Counted from the first letter of the stretch, positions 31,968 to 41,491 are shown. The stretch: 64,000 nucleotides of DNA from Phocicoccus schoeneichii (GCF_014635565.1 NZ_BMDB01000001.1:372001-436000), one strand, 5' to 3'. Numbers and translations: made by a program. Notes: generated by a model not told the origin, from the sequence alone.

Positions 31968-32969
31968 ATGAATAAAGATTTATCAATTTCAGTTTTAAAC
32001 CTAGTCTATGTAAGGGAAGATTATGATAGTAAAGATGCATTTGATCGCATGATTGATCTTGCACAACATTTAGATCATTCTTCTTATAAAAGATACTGGA
32101 TTAGTGAGCATCATAACATGAGGTCTATTGCTTCAAGTGCGACACGTCAACTCATTCACTACACTGCGTCGAAAACAGAAAAAATTCGAGTAGGATCTGG
32201 TGGTGTGATGTTACCAAACCATACACCATATGTGGTTGCCGAAGATTTCGGAACGATGCATGAAATTTATGGAGACCGCTTTGATATTGGACTCGGACGT
32301 GCACCAGGTACAGATATGATGACTGCACGTGCCATTCGTCGTGATATCAACCAAGGTGTATTTAACTTTAAAGATGAGATTAAAGAGCTACAATTCTTTT
32401 TATCTGACCAAGAATCACAAGTGATTGCAAACCCTGGATCGGGAACAAATATCCCGCTATACGTTCTAGGAAGCTCTACAGACTCAGCGTACATCGCAGC
32501 AGAGCTCGGTCTTCCGTATGCATTCGCATCACACTTCGCACCAAAAATGATGAAAGAAGCGTTTGAAATCTATGAGCGTCACTTCCAACCAAGTGAACAA
32601 TTAGACAAACCATATAAAATGGCAACTTTAAATGTGATTATGGCAGATACAGACGAAGAAGCTGAAGTGTTAGCTTCAAGTCACTATCAAAATATTTTAA
32701 GCATGATTAAACATGAACGTGCGCCAATGAAGAAACCAGTCGAAGATATGAGTAAACTCTGGTCTACGCATGAACAATTCGTCGTTGAGAGTCAGTTCCC
32801 TATTCAAGTAAAAGGAAGTAAAGAGACTGCTAAGAAGCAGTTAGAATTCTTCCAGCAAAAATATGAAGTTGATGAACTCATCATCGCATCAGCAATCTAC
32901 GACACAGACGCATGGAAAAAATCATATGATTTATTTGAAGAAGTTGTAGATGAATTAAAAGAATCTTAA
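31968..32969 (+). CDS. LLM-class (luciferase-like) FMN-dependent oxidoreductase
   Basis: 333 residues. Bacterial luciferase-like TIM barrel, with MsnO8-type features: SVLNLVYVRED at the start, SSYKRYWISEHHNM, GSGGVMLPNHTPYVVAEDFG and DIGLGRAPGTD. The substrate cannot be told from sequence. ATG at 31968 follows TTGAGGAGAG; a longer frame from 31926 has no ribosome-binding site. It is the first gene of a variable block that separates the cysteine desulfurase from cymR. Confidence 0.9.
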   Translation: MNKDLSISVLNLVYVREDYDSKDAFDRMIDLAQHLDHSSYKRYWISEHHNMRSIASSATRQLIHYTASKTEKIRVGSGGVMLPNHTPYVVAEDFGTMHEIYGDRFDIGLGRAPGTDMMTARAIRRDINQGVFNFKDEIKELQFFLSDQESQVIANPGSGTNIPLYVLGSSTDSAYIAAELGLPYAFASHFAPKMMKEAFEIYERHFQPSEQLDKPYKMATLNVIMADTDEEAEVLASSHYQNILSMIKHERAPMKKPVEDMSKLWSTHEQFVVESQFPIQVKGSKETAKKQLEFFQQKYEVDELIIASAIYDTDAWKKSYDLFEEVVDELKES

Positions 32970-32991
32970 TAGAAAGTAATGTTATTTTTAT

Positions 32992-33079
32992 AAAAAAACG
33001 CACAAGACTCCTAGGGGAGAAACGTCAGCATAAGACTACAGGCTTAGGCGACGCCCCAGGAAAGCGAGTGCGTTTTTTT
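32992..33079. repeat. Structured intergenic element / bidirectional terminator
   Basis: Lies between convergent genes. The outer arms are perfect: aaaaaaacgcac (32992-33003) and gtgcgttttttt (33068-33079), giving a T-run on both strands. Inside, tcct-gggg-cgtc pairs stepwise with gacg-cccc-agga, and taag pairs with ctta at the tip. The pattern GACTCCTAGGGGAG ... CCCCAGGAAAGCGAGT resembles intergenic GACTCC/AAAGCGAGT repeats that I recall from Bacillaceae genomes. Function unknown apart from likely termination. Confidence 0.7.
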
Positions 33080-33098
33080 ATTTTAACTAAAGAGCTAA

Positions 33099-33200
33099 CT
33101 ATTGTCTTTCTTTGTTTTTTCTAATGTATAATACGATACCTGTGAAGGCAGCGACTTGTATCACTAAAATTGGAATGATTATTACGAGTAAGTTAATCAT
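33099..33200 (-). CDS. Small membrane protein (33 aa), function unknown
   Basis: ATG at 33198-33200 overlaps the last codons of the upstream M20 gene by 8 bp. The product reads MINLLVIIIPILVIQVAAFT, then GIVLYIRKNKERQ: one membrane segment with a basic cytoplasmic end. The ribosome-binding site is weak (GAGTGAACG), but translational coupling to the M20 gene is possible. Not recognised. Confidence 0.5.
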   Translation of the reverse strand: MINLLVIIIPILVIQVAAFTGIVLYIRKNKERQ

Positions 33201-34365
33201 TTAATTTTTCGTTCACTCTTTCTAATGTTTTTAGAGCAACTTCTACCATCGTCTCTACTCCATATTTTAGCCCATCTTCGTTTAATTTGAAACCTGGGTT
33301 ATGGAGTGGTTTCTGTCCTTCTCCAATTGAAGTACCGAGCCAGTAATAGACACCTCTATATTTCTTCAAGAAACGTCCGAAGTCTTCTCCTCCGAGTGAT
33401 GGGCGTAAATTTGGCACAGAGGCTTCTCCGTGCATGTTTCCAATGATTGATTTCACGTGTTGTGCGATTTCCTCATCGTTAACAGTAGCAGGATACCCAT
33501 CATAATACTCAATCTCAACTTTTCCGTTATATGCTTGAACGGTTTCTTCTACAACTTCGTGGAAACGTCTCTTCATTAATTGTTTCACATTGTCAGATTG
33601 CGTACGAATCGTCCCGTTTAGTTCTGCTTCTTCTGCAATCACATTATATGCCGTACCTGCTTTCACTGTTCCTATCGTAAGTACAGCTGGGTCAAATGGA
33701 TCGACGTTTCTAGATACAATCGTTTGGAGATTATTAATCAACGCGTTCATCATGATGACTGCGTCATTAGTTTCATTTGGCATCGCAGCGTGACCGCCTG
33801 TTCCAGTAACCTTAATTTTAAAACGGTCTGAATTACCCATGATTGGTCCACCCATGACACCAAATTGTCCAACTGGTAAACTTGGCCATACGTGTTGAGC
33901 AAGTAGTACATCTGGTTCATATTCGTCAAATACACCATCATCCATCATCGCTTGTGATCCACCTGTCGGTGAATTTTCTTCTGCAGGTTGGAAGATTAAA
34001 AGAATCGTTCCACTTATTTCTGACTTACGTTCGTTCAAAATCCTTGCGACCGTTACTAGCATAGAAGTATGCGCATCATGACCACACGCATGCATCACGT
34101 TTTCTACTTTAGATGAAAAAGGTTCTCCACTGATTTCATTGATAGGTAGTGCGTCCATGTCTGCACGGATTCCCACAATACCACCAGGTTTGTCTCCTTT
34201 GATAATTCCTAAAATACCATGTTTCGCAAATCCATCCTTATACGGAACCCCGTATTCCTCGAGTTTCTCTTTCACTCTTCTAGAAGTACGTTCCTCCATT
34301 GTTGATAGTTCTGGATTTTCATGTAATTCACGTCTAAAATCTATCGTATCTTGTATGTAACTCAT
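33193..34365 (-). CDS. M20 family metallopeptidase (amidohydrolase, M20D type)
   Basis: 390 residues. N-acyl-amino-acid amidohydrolase/hippurate hydrolase-like. Motifs: DFRRELHENPELS, GIRADMDALPI, the metal-binding HACGHDAHTSML, LIFQPAEE, then the dimerisation insert, and SLGGEDFGRFL plus LHNPGFKLNEDGL at the end. Probably deacylates an N-acetylated or N-acylated amino acid or dipeptide in the cytoplasm; the exact substrate is unknown. ATG follows AAAGGTGG. Confidence 0.88.
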   Translation of the reverse strand: MSYIQDTIDFRRELHENPELSTMEERTSRRVKEKLEEYGVPYKDGFAKHGILGIIKGDKPGGIVGIRADMDALPINEISGEPFSSKVENVMHACGHDAHTSMLVTVARILNERKSEISGTILLIFQPAEENSPTGGSQAMMDDGVFDEYEPDVLLAQHVWPSLPVGQFGVMGGPIMGNSDRFKIKVTGTGGHAAMPNETNDAVIMMNALINNLQTIVSRNVDPFDPAVLTIGTVKAGTAYNVIAEEAELNGTIRTQSDNVKQLMKRRFHEVVEETVQAYNGKVEIEYYDGYPATVNDEEIAQHVKSIIGNMHGEASVPNLRPSLGGEDFGRFLKKYRGVYYWLGTSIGEGQKPLHNPGFKLNEDGLKYGVETMVEVALKTLERVNEKLND

Positions 34366-34386
34366 ATTGCGCCACCTTTCTTGTTA

Positions 34387-35250
34387 CTATTTATTATAAA
34401 CAAATATCTCTTCGTGGTCACATTCGATATTGTTTTTGAGTGCGTTTAGTACTGCACTCACATGTCCATTTTCTGTAATAGTGAGAACCGTTGGTCCTGC
34501 GCCACTCATTACAGTTCCTATAGCGCCAGACTTTTTGGCTATTTCTTTTATCTCTTTAAATTCTTTTATTAAATCACTACGATAACTTTCATGGAACCGA
34601 TCATTTATGATTGTCTTTCTAATGATATTTTGATCACCATTTAATAACCCGGCAACGAAGACATTTGCAGAAGCATTATGCAATACTGCATCTTGTTTTT
34701 TATACGAATCAGGTAATACGCTTCTCGCTTCCACAGTCTGTATTTTATAATTTGGGATTGAAACGATATAGCTAAAATGATGATACGGCGAATGATAATA
34801 CGTTAATACACCATCGTCATACGAACCAATAAATAATCCACCAGTCACACACGGTCCTATATTATCTGGATGCCCTTCAATCTCTGATCCAATTAAAATC
34901 TTATCATAATCTTTTAGTTTTAAGTCACAATAAAAGTTCGCAAGTTCAATGCCTGCAATTATAGCACTAGATGAACTCCCAAGACCACGTGACAGTGGTA
35001 TCTCATTTATAGTTGTAACTTGAATTTTTGGCATCACTTTGTTAAATTTCTTTGCCACATCAATTGCTGTTTTAATGATCAAATTCGACTCATCCATAGG
35101 TAAAATAAAATTCTCTTTTGATTCATGAATGACTTTAAAACTCTCTGATTCTACTGATTTAATATATAAAAACTTCGAAAAAGCCATTCCAATGGAGTCA
35201 AAACCAAGCCCTAAGTTCGCACTTGTTGCAGGTACTTTAAACTCAAACAT
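34387..35250 (-). CDS. thrB: Homoserine kinase
   Basis: 287 residues. GHMP kinase converting homoserine to O-phosphohomoserine. The N-terminal motif is VPATSANLGLGFDSIG, the ATP-binding loop PLSRGLGSSSSAI, and the C-terminal motif TVMSGAGPTVLTI. It appears intact, although the preceding thrC is frameshifted. ATG overlaps the thrC stop by 8 bp. Last gene of hom-thrC-thrB. Confidence 0.93.
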   Translation of the reverse strand: MFEFKVPATSANLGLGFDSIGMAFSKFLYIKSVESESFKVIHESKENFILPMDESNLIIKTAIDVAKKFNKVMPKIQVTTINEIPLSRGLGSSSSAIIAGIELANFYCDLKLKDYDKILIGSEIEGHPDNIGPCVTGGLFIGSYDDGVLTYYHSPYHHFSYIVSIPNYKIQTVEARSVLPDSYKKQDAVLHNASANVFVAGLLNGDQNIIRKTIINDRFHESYRSDLIKEFKEIKEIAKKSGAIGTVMSGAGPTVLTITENGHVSAVLNALKNNIECDHEEIFVYNK

Positions 35251-36312
35251 TGGAGTTCAGCTCTTTAATAAATTTACGAATCTCACCTTCATCAACGGGC
35301 ATTTTTACAGGTTGACTCACGGAATAGTCAATAGCTGTATTTGGATCTTTCAGACCGTTACCTGTAAACACACATACTACTGTCGAACATTTTTCAATTA
35401 GACCATTATTTATAGATTTTATAACACCAGCTAGACTTGCGGCTGATCCTGGTTCAATAAATACACCTTCAGTTCTTGCGATTCGTTTATATGCATCGAT
35501 GATTTCTTCGTCAGTCACTGAATCAATAATGCCATTAGATTCGTCTCTCGCATTAGTCGCCCCTTCCAACTCGCTGGATTTCCTATACGAATCGCTGTAC
35601 CGATTGTTTCAGGATTCTTGATGACTTCGTCTCTTACAATAGCCGCTGCTCCTTCCGCTTCAAACCCAAACATTTTAGGTAGCTTACTTCCCTTTACTTC
35701 ATTGTATTCTTTAAACCCTTTCCAGTACGCTGTGATATTCCCCGCATTACCAACAGGTATACTAAGAATATCTGGTGCGTCTTTTAGTGTATCAACAATT
35801 TCAAACGCTGCCGTTTTTTGACATTCAATACGGTACGGGTTAATAGAATTCACAAGTGCAATCCCATCATCTTCTTCTGCAATTTTAATGACAAGTTCTA
35901 AAGCCTCATCGAAATTTCCATCAATAGCGACCGTATCCGCACCGTACATCATGGATTGTGATAATTTCCCTAAAGCAATTTTTCCGTCTGGTATTAAAAC
36001 AATCGCATTTAATCCCATACGTGCTGCATAAGCCGCTGCTGACGCAGACGTATTACCAGTAGATGCACAGATTACGGAATGTGCACCCCTTTCTTTCGCT
36101 TTAGCTACTGCGAGCACCATTCCACGATCTTTAAATGAGCCCGTTGGATTTAATCCTTCAAACTTGCCATATAGCTTTACACCAAGCTCTTTTGAGAGTG
36201 TTTCTAATGGAATGAGTGGTGTGTTTCCTTCATATAAAGTTAGATTCGGAGTATCATCTGTTACAGGTAAAAATGCCTGATATTTATCTAATAACCCTTT
36301 GTATTCTGTCAT
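35243..36312 (-). pseudogene. thrC: Threonine synthase with an internal frameshift
   Basis: Together the two frames give a full-length PLP-dependent threonine synthase, which converts O-phosphohomoserine to threonine. The first part (36312 down to about 35568) carries GSFKDRGM with the PLP lysine and ends [10 protein letters not shown]. The second part continues [10 protein letters not shown] in another frame down to the stop at 35243. One G is missing in tgg(g)aagggg, at forward 35565-35568. Unrepaired, the first frame ends at 35515. Either a true mutation or a sequencing error; the surrounding codons are otherwise well kept. Confidence 0.88.
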
Positions 36313-36313
36313 G

Positions 36314-37426
36314 TTAATCTCCTACCAATTCAAAGTATTGTAGTACTGTATTGTCTTTTTGCAACTGTCCTTCATGTGCTTGAATAAAAGTATACCCTTC
36401 AGCTGTTCTCACATAAAATTCCTTTTCAGACATCTTTTTATGAATACGTGCCTTCGTCGTAGGAATATCGTAATTAGGTTCTTCATTATATGCATTAATA
36501 ATATCTGAAACAACTGCTGAAGCGGTCTCTAAACTCCCTGCACCTGGCCCATACATAAATGCATCATTAAAGGCATTTCCTTTTAGGAACACACCATTCA
36601 TGCTGCCATTCGTATTTGCTAATATATGTGACGTTTTAAAAGCCTTTGGTGCAACAGATACAAACACTTCTCTACCGACACGCTCAGCATCTCCAACGAG
36701 CTTTACCTTATACCCTTCATCTTCAAGGTTCTTAATATCTACAGTATCAATGTCCCTAATTCCTCTTACATCAACTTCATCTAAAATAAGTGACATATTA
36801 AATGCAAGTCGTGCTAAAAGCACAATTTTTCTACTCGCGTCGATCCCATCTACATCATTTGTCGGATCTTGCTCTGCATATCCAAGACGTGTTGCCTCTT
36901 CTAATGCATCCTTGTATGAGTTATGTTTTCCCATTTCACTTAAGATAAAATTCGTAGTCCCATTTAAAATACCCATGACTCTTGTGATTTCGTTGCTATT
37001 AAAACTCGTTTCTATCGTACGTATAATTGGAATGCTGCCTGCAACGGCTGCTTCATATTTAAACTGTACATTATTCTTATCGGCAATATTTTCTAGCTCA
37101 TCTATGTAGACTGCGAGCATATCTTTATTTGCGGTAACTACTGGTACCTTTTTTCCTAAAAAATGTGCGACGATTTCTTTCGTTTCATTAATGCTACCCA
37201 TTACTTCTACTACCATATCAACATCTAAATGTTTAGCAATATCTATGTCATCGGTGAGCTCTATATTACTCACATCGACGTCTCTTTCTTTTTTTATATC
37301 TTTAACGTAAGCATGAGTTACAGTAATCGTATTACCCATTTTTCTAGTGATTTTATCTTTATTACTTTCTAATATTTTAATAACTCCGCTACCTACAGTA
37401 CCTAAACCTAACATTAATAGTTTCAT
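36314..37426 (-). CDS. hom: Homoserine dehydrogenase lacking the C-terminal ACT domain
   Basis: 370 residues. Reduces aspartate semialdehyde to homoserine. N-terminal Rossmann motif [12 protein letters not shown]; catalytic region with [32 protein letters not shown] and [15 protein letters not shown]. Firmicute Hom proteins are usually about 430 residues with a C-terminal ACT domain. This one stops soon after the catalytic domain (ending LQYFELVGD), so allosteric control by threonine may be lost. AGGGG precedes the ATG. Confidence 0.93.
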   Translation of the reverse strand: MKLLMLGLGTVGSGVIKILESNKDKITRKMGNTITVTHAYVKDIKKERDVDVSNIELTDDIDIAKHLDVDMVVEVMGSINETKEIVAHFLGKKVPVVTANKDMLAVYIDELENIADKNNVQFKYEAAVAGSIPIIRTIETSFNSNEITRVMGILNGTTNFILSEMGKHNSYKDALEEATRLGYAEQDPTNDVDGIDASRKIVLLARLAFNMSLILDEVDVRGIRDIDTVDIKNLEDEGYKVKLVGDAERVGREVFVSVAPKAFKTSHILANTNGSMNGVFLKGNAFNDAFMYGPGAGSLETASAVVSDIINAYNEEPNYDIPTTKARIHKKMSEKEFYVRTAEGYTFIQAHEGQLQKDNTVLQYFELVGD

Positions 37427-37544
37427 AAAATGACCCCTGAATAATAAGAAAATTTGATATTTTCATTTAATTCTAACAAAACCACTACTATTATGAAAGG
37501 ATATAAGGTAAGATTAATGGAAATTTATTTTTAGAAATGAATAA

Positions 37545-37835
37545 AATTTCGATTCACCTGAACAAATACTGGAGTTTGTTAAGGAGATAATAACAAAACT
37601 AAACCCAGACAACATCTCTTTACAAGAAAGCATGGCTATCATTTATGCTGCAGGTGAAGGTATGAAAAACACGATTGGGAGCATCTATATGCTGACACAT
37701 GCACTATCAAAAGAAAACATTAATATTATCATGACGATGTCTGGTGCACATGAAAGTAGTATTATTTTTGCTGTTGCTGAAATTGATGAGAAACGCGCAA
37801 TTCAATCACTATACAATACCTTGTTTAAACCTTAA
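37545..37835 (+). pseudogene. Aspartokinase remnant (C-terminal ACT domain only)
   Basis: Open stretch of 96 codons after an in-frame stop at 37542. It reads like the C-terminal ACT domain of aspartate kinase: SMAIIYAAGEGMKNTIGSIY, then LSKENINIIMTMSGAHESSI, and an ending SLYNTLFKP. The kinase domain is absent. No start codon with a ribosome-binding site is present; the first ATG (37632) is internal. It stands divergent from hom, so it looks like the end of a deleted lysC/thrA-type gene. Confidence 0.75.
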
Positions 37836-37868
37836 AATAGACCCATAAGGAAATTAGAGGTGCACGCT

Positions 37869-39548
37869 ATGTTATTACAAAAACAAATAAAGTATTTAAA
37901 CCGTTTTAGAGAAATTGCTGTTTTATTTTCTAAAAGTGGCCTCGGTTTCATAATCGAAGAATCCGGGTTAGACAGAATTCTCTCTTTGCCGAGAAGACTT
38001 ATCACAAAAACACAGGTTTCTGAGGAAAAGACACTTGCTGAACGCATACGTATTTTCTTAGAAGAAGCTGGACCAACGTTTATTAAACTTGGTCAAATTG
38101 CATCTACTAGAGGAGACATCATACCTGAATCTATCATTAAAGAACTCGAACAACTTCAAAATCATGTGCCTCCGTTTGAAACAGAAACGGCAAAAAAGCT
38201 CATCGAAGAATCTTTAGACATAAAAATTGACGATGTATTTTCAATTTTTGAAGATAAACCGATTGGTTCAGCATCGATTGGACAGGTACACCGTGCAGTT
38301 TTAAAAGATGGTCGCGTCGTTGCTGTTAAAGTACAACGTCCAAACATTGAACGACAAGTACGTGCAGATCTAGAAATTTTAAGAACGATCGCTCAAACTG
38401 CAGAAAATCATTTTAGTTGGGCTGAACAATATCAAGTAACGAGTATTGTAGATGAACTTTCAAGTGCAATGATTGATGAGATGGATTACTTGATTGAAGC
38501 ACGTCACATGGAGCGATTTAGAAAAGCATTTAAAGATGATCCTACTACAGTATTCCCAGAATGCATTTTTGAACTTACGAATAAGACTGTTCTCACGATG
38601 GAATATTTAGAAGGTGTCTCTATACGAGATACAGATGCACTTGAAGAAATGAATATCAATCGAGAGCACCTTGCAGAAGCATTGTCAAAAACAGTATTCA
38701 AACAAATATTTGACCACGGCTTCTTTCATGCGGATATCCATCCAGGTAATATTATCGTATTAAAAGACGGACGGCTTGGATTTATAGACTTTGGCATGGT
38801 TGGAACACTTACAAGTGACCTGCGTTATAATTTTGGAAATATTTTAATTGGAATGATGCAAAGAGAATCCACAAAAGTGGTCCGTGCAATTATTCGAATG
38901 GGGGTCGTGCCAGATAATGTTGATGTGAACGATTTGTATCGTGAAGCAGAAATCCTGCAAGATAAATATTATGACATCCCTCTTTCACAACTTGACTTTA
39001 GTGATGCTGTAGAAGATTTATTTACAATTACAAATCATTATCATATCAGACTACCAAAAGACTTTACATTACTCGGAAAAACACTGATCACACTTGAAGG
39101 TAATATCGAGCTATTGTCAAAATCATTCAGTATATTAGACATTGCGGAACCGTTTGGAAAAAAGCTCGTATTAGAACGATTAAATCCAAAACGATTTGCA
39201 CGTAGTAAAATTATTGATTGGATAGAAATTCAAGAAGACGCAGCAAATGCTGCACAAAACCTGCATCAATTTACAAAAGGATTAAAAAATAAAGAATTAC
39301 CGATTCGACTAACGATTGATGGTAGAAAAGAAATTGGAAAACATGCCGATAAAATCATCAACAGACTAAGTTTCAGCTTAGTACTGCTTTCTCTATCAAT
39401 ACTAATGGTTGGACTCATCATTGGAGCTTCTATACTCGGTCAAGGATCGATATTATTCCGTTTCCCAATAATAGAAATAGGCTCTATATTAGCAGTGCTC
39501 ATGTTCTTATGGCTTATTTACTCCATAATAAAAACAGGTCGGTTATAA
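37869..39548 (+). CDS. AarF/ABC1/UbiB family kinase-like protein
   Basis: About 559 residues. Atypical kinase family linked to quinone synthesis in other bacteria. Motifs: GPTFIKLGQIASTR, the KxGQ-related and ala-rich loop PIGSASIGQVHRAVL, VAVKVQRPNIE, and the catalytic HADIHPGNIIV with DFGMVG. Two C-terminal membrane helices (LVLLSLSILMVGLIIGASIL and IGSILAVLMFLWLIYSII). ATG at 37869 follows AGAGGTG. Its activity is not predictable from sequence. Confidence 0.88.
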   Translation: MLLQKQIKYLNRFREIAVLFSKSGLGFIIEESGLDRILSLPRRLITKTQVSEEKTLAERIRIFLEEAGPTFIKLGQIASTRGDIIPESIIKELEQLQNHVPPFETETAKKLIEESLDIKIDDVFSIFEDKPIGSASIGQVHRAVLKDGRVVAVKVQRPNIERQVRADLEILRTIAQTAENHFSWAEQYQVTSIVDELSSAMIDEMDYLIEARHMERFRKAFKDDPTTVFPECIFELTNKTVLTMEYLEGVSIRDTDALEEMNINREHLAEALSKTVFKQIFDHGFFHADIHPGNIIVLKDGRLGFIDFGMVGTLTSDLRYNFGNILIGMMQRESTKVVRAIIRMGVVPDNVDVNDLYREAEILQDKYYDIPLSQLDFSDAVEDLFTITNHYHIRLPKDFTLLGKTLITLEGNIELLSKSFSILDIAEPFGKKLVLERLNPKRFARSKIIDWIEIQEDAANAAQNLHQFTKGLKNKELPIRLTIDGRKEIGKHADKIINRLSFSLVLLSLSILMVGLIIGASILGQGSILFRFPIIEIGSILAVLMFLWLIYSIIKTGRL

Positions 39549-39565
39549 AAAACAGACCTGTTTTT

Positions 39566-39979
39566 TTAAATGTAAAACATATACTCTTCAATCTCATCTG
39601 GACTTGTGATGAGATCATATAGCGTCGTATTTTTCATTACTCCACTCATTGCGTCTCTCATTTCACGCCATAAATACTTTTCATTCTTAGTGTCTTTTTC
39701 ATCTTGTTCAATGACAAGTATATTTTCTTCCACTGCTTTAAAAATCATATACACGGAAATATCTTCTGGCGGCATGCTAAGCTCATATCCGCCATGCGCA
39801 CCACGTGTACTCTTAACGAGATTCGCTTTTTTTAGTTTTGCTACAATTTGTTCTAAATATAAATCACTGATCCCACGCTCTATTGCGACTGACTTTACAG
39901 AACGCTTGCATGAGTTATAGTTATCTGCTAAAACGGTCATGAAATAAAGTCCATATCTTCCTTTAGTAGAGATAAACAA
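39566..39979 (-). CDS. cymR: Rrf2 family regulator, probably CymR
   Basis: About 137 residues. Rrf2-type winged helix: FISTKGRYGLYFMTVLAD at the start, then KSVAIERGISDLYLEQIVAK as the DNA-reading part, then STRGAHGGYELS. No three-cysteine Fe-S cluster motif is present, as expected for CymR, the master repressor of cysteine metabolism that works with CysK. Start is TTG at 39979 after GAGGTGATA. In B. subtilis cymR is next to the cysteine desulfurase; here an 8-kb block separates them. It diverges from rarA. Confidence 0.85.
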   Translation of the reverse strand: MFISTKGRYGLYFMTVLADNYNSCKRSVKSVAIERGISDLYLEQIVAKLKKANLVKSTRGAHGGYELSMPPEDISVYMIFKAVEENILVIEQDEKDTKNEKYLWREMRDAMSGVMKNTTLYDLITSPDEIEEYMFYI

Positions 39980-40071
39980 AGTATCACCTCTCGAATTTAA
40001 CAATAATTTACTGTACAATAAACTCTACTAAACATATTATCTAATTATTATATAAATGTCAGGTGAAAACA

Positions 40072-41343
40072 ATGGTAAATCAACCACTCAGTTATAGAAT
40101 GCGCCCAAAAACAATAGATGATGTCCTTGGACAGTCGCATCTTGTGGGTGACGGTGGCATCATTAGACGTATGGTGAAAGCAAAACGACTCTCATCCATG
40201 ATACTCTATGGACCACCTGGAATTGGTAAAACAAGTATCGCTAGTGCTTTAGCAGGTTCTACAAATTTAAAATTTAGAACCCTAAACGCTGTTTCTAATA
40301 CAAAAAAAGATATGGAGCAAGTAGTTGCCGAAGGCAAAATGTCTGGTTCTGTAATTTTAATGTTGGACGAGATTCATAGACTCGATAAGCCGAAGCAAGA
40401 CTTCCTACTCCCTCACCTAGAAAATGGAACACTCATTTTAATCGGAGCAACGACATCAAACCCGTATCATGCCATTAATCCAGCCATACGTTCACGCGCA
40501 CAGATTTTTGAACTTTATCCTTTAACAAATAATGAAATAAAAATCGCGTTAGAACGTGCTTTAAAAGATAAAGACAGTGGACTTGGGAGTTATGATGTCG
40601 AAATAGAAGAAGATGCTCTAGAACACTTCACAAATAGTGCACAGGGCGATATTAGAAGTGCACTGAATGCGTTAGAGCTTGCTGTTTTATCTGGTGAAGA
40701 CACAGATGGAAAAATTACAATCACTTTAAAAGACGCGAGGGACACGATGCAACAAACAGCATTTTTACATGACAAAGATGGAGATCAGCATTATGACGTG
40801 ATGAGTGCGTTCCAAAAGTCGATTCGCGGAAGTGACGTGGACGCTGCGCTTCACTATCTCGCAAGGTTGATTTCAGCAGGTGACTTAGTAACGATTGCAA
40901 GACGCCTGCTCGTCATTGCATATGAAGACATCGGTTTAGCAAATCCCGGACTCACAAGTAGAACTCTCGACGCGATACTTGCAGCAGAACGACTCGGATT
41001 CCCAGAAGCACGCATTCCACTTTCACATGCTGTAATAGAACTTGCACTCTCACCAAAATCAAACACAGCGATTACGAGTATAGATAATGCGTTATCTGAT
41101 ATAAGAAAAGGACGCGCAGGAATTGTGCCGAAACACTTGAAAGACGGACACTACGCTGGAGCAAAAGAACTCGGAAACTCGATTGGCTATAAGTACCCAC
41201 ACGAATATCCGAACCACGTAGTCAAACAACAATACCTACCAGATACACTTAAAAGCAAACAATACTTTAAAGACAACGGAATCTCAAAATACGAATCACT
41301 ATTAAACGACACGTACACAAGACTAAGTGACTATTTTAAATAA
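40072..41343 (+). CDS. rarA: Replication-associated recombination protein RarA (MgsA)
   Basis: About 423 residues. AAA+ ATPase acting at stalled forks. Walker A is YGPPGIGKTSIASAL, Walker B is LMLDEIHRLDKPKQDFLLP, and sensor I lies in LIGATTSNPYHAINPA. The C-terminal tetramerisation domain contains SIRGSDVDAALHYLARLI and YEDIGLANP. ATG at 40072 is preceded by CAGGTG. Ends at a strong terminator. Confidence 0.95.
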   Translation: MVNQPLSYRMRPKTIDDVLGQSHLVGDGGIIRRMVKAKRLSSMILYGPPGIGKTSIASALAGSTNLKFRTLNAVSNTKKDMEQVVAEGKMSGSVILMLDEIHRLDKPKQDFLLPHLENGTLILIGATTSNPYHAINPAIRSRAQIFELYPLTNNEIKIALERALKDKDSGLGSYDVEIEEDALEHFTNSAQGDIRSALNALELAVLSGEDTDGKITITLKDARDTMQQTAFLHDKDGDQHYDVMSAFQKSIRGSDVDAALHYLARLISAGDLVTIARRLLVIAYEDIGLANPGLTSRTLDAILAAERLGFPEARIPLSHAVIELALSPKSNTAITSIDNALSDIRKGRAGIVPKHLKDGHYAGAKELGNSIGYKYPHEYPNHVVKQQYLPDTLKSKQYFKDNGISKYESLLNDTYTRLSDYFK

Positions 41344-41349
41344 AGATAA

Positions 41350-41382
41350 AGACACGCTATCAATGTAAAGCGTGTCTTTTTT
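41350..41382 (+). terminator. Terminator of rarA
   Basis: agacacgct / agcgtgtct perfect 9-bp stem followed by TTTTT. Confidence 0.88.
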
Positions 41383-41460
41383 AATCTAACGTAACATATA
41401 AAATTTGCTTACCAAACTATTGGTGAAAACTGGTGACTTTCCGAAGCAAAGTCCTAAATC

Positions 41461-41484
41461 AAAAAAACACTCGAATATCGAGCG
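41461..41484 (-). terminator. Terminator of the small gene at 41492-41620
   Basis: Minus-strand hairpin with arms cgctcga / tcgagtg around a tat loop, followed by TTTTTTT. Confidence 0.75.
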
Positions 41485-41491
41485 CTTCTAT

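Noticed and set aside
37427-37541. Possible T-box or riboswitch before hom
   Set aside because: No T-box motif, no GNTG element and no terminator hairpin seen; only an A+T-rich promoter-like stretch.
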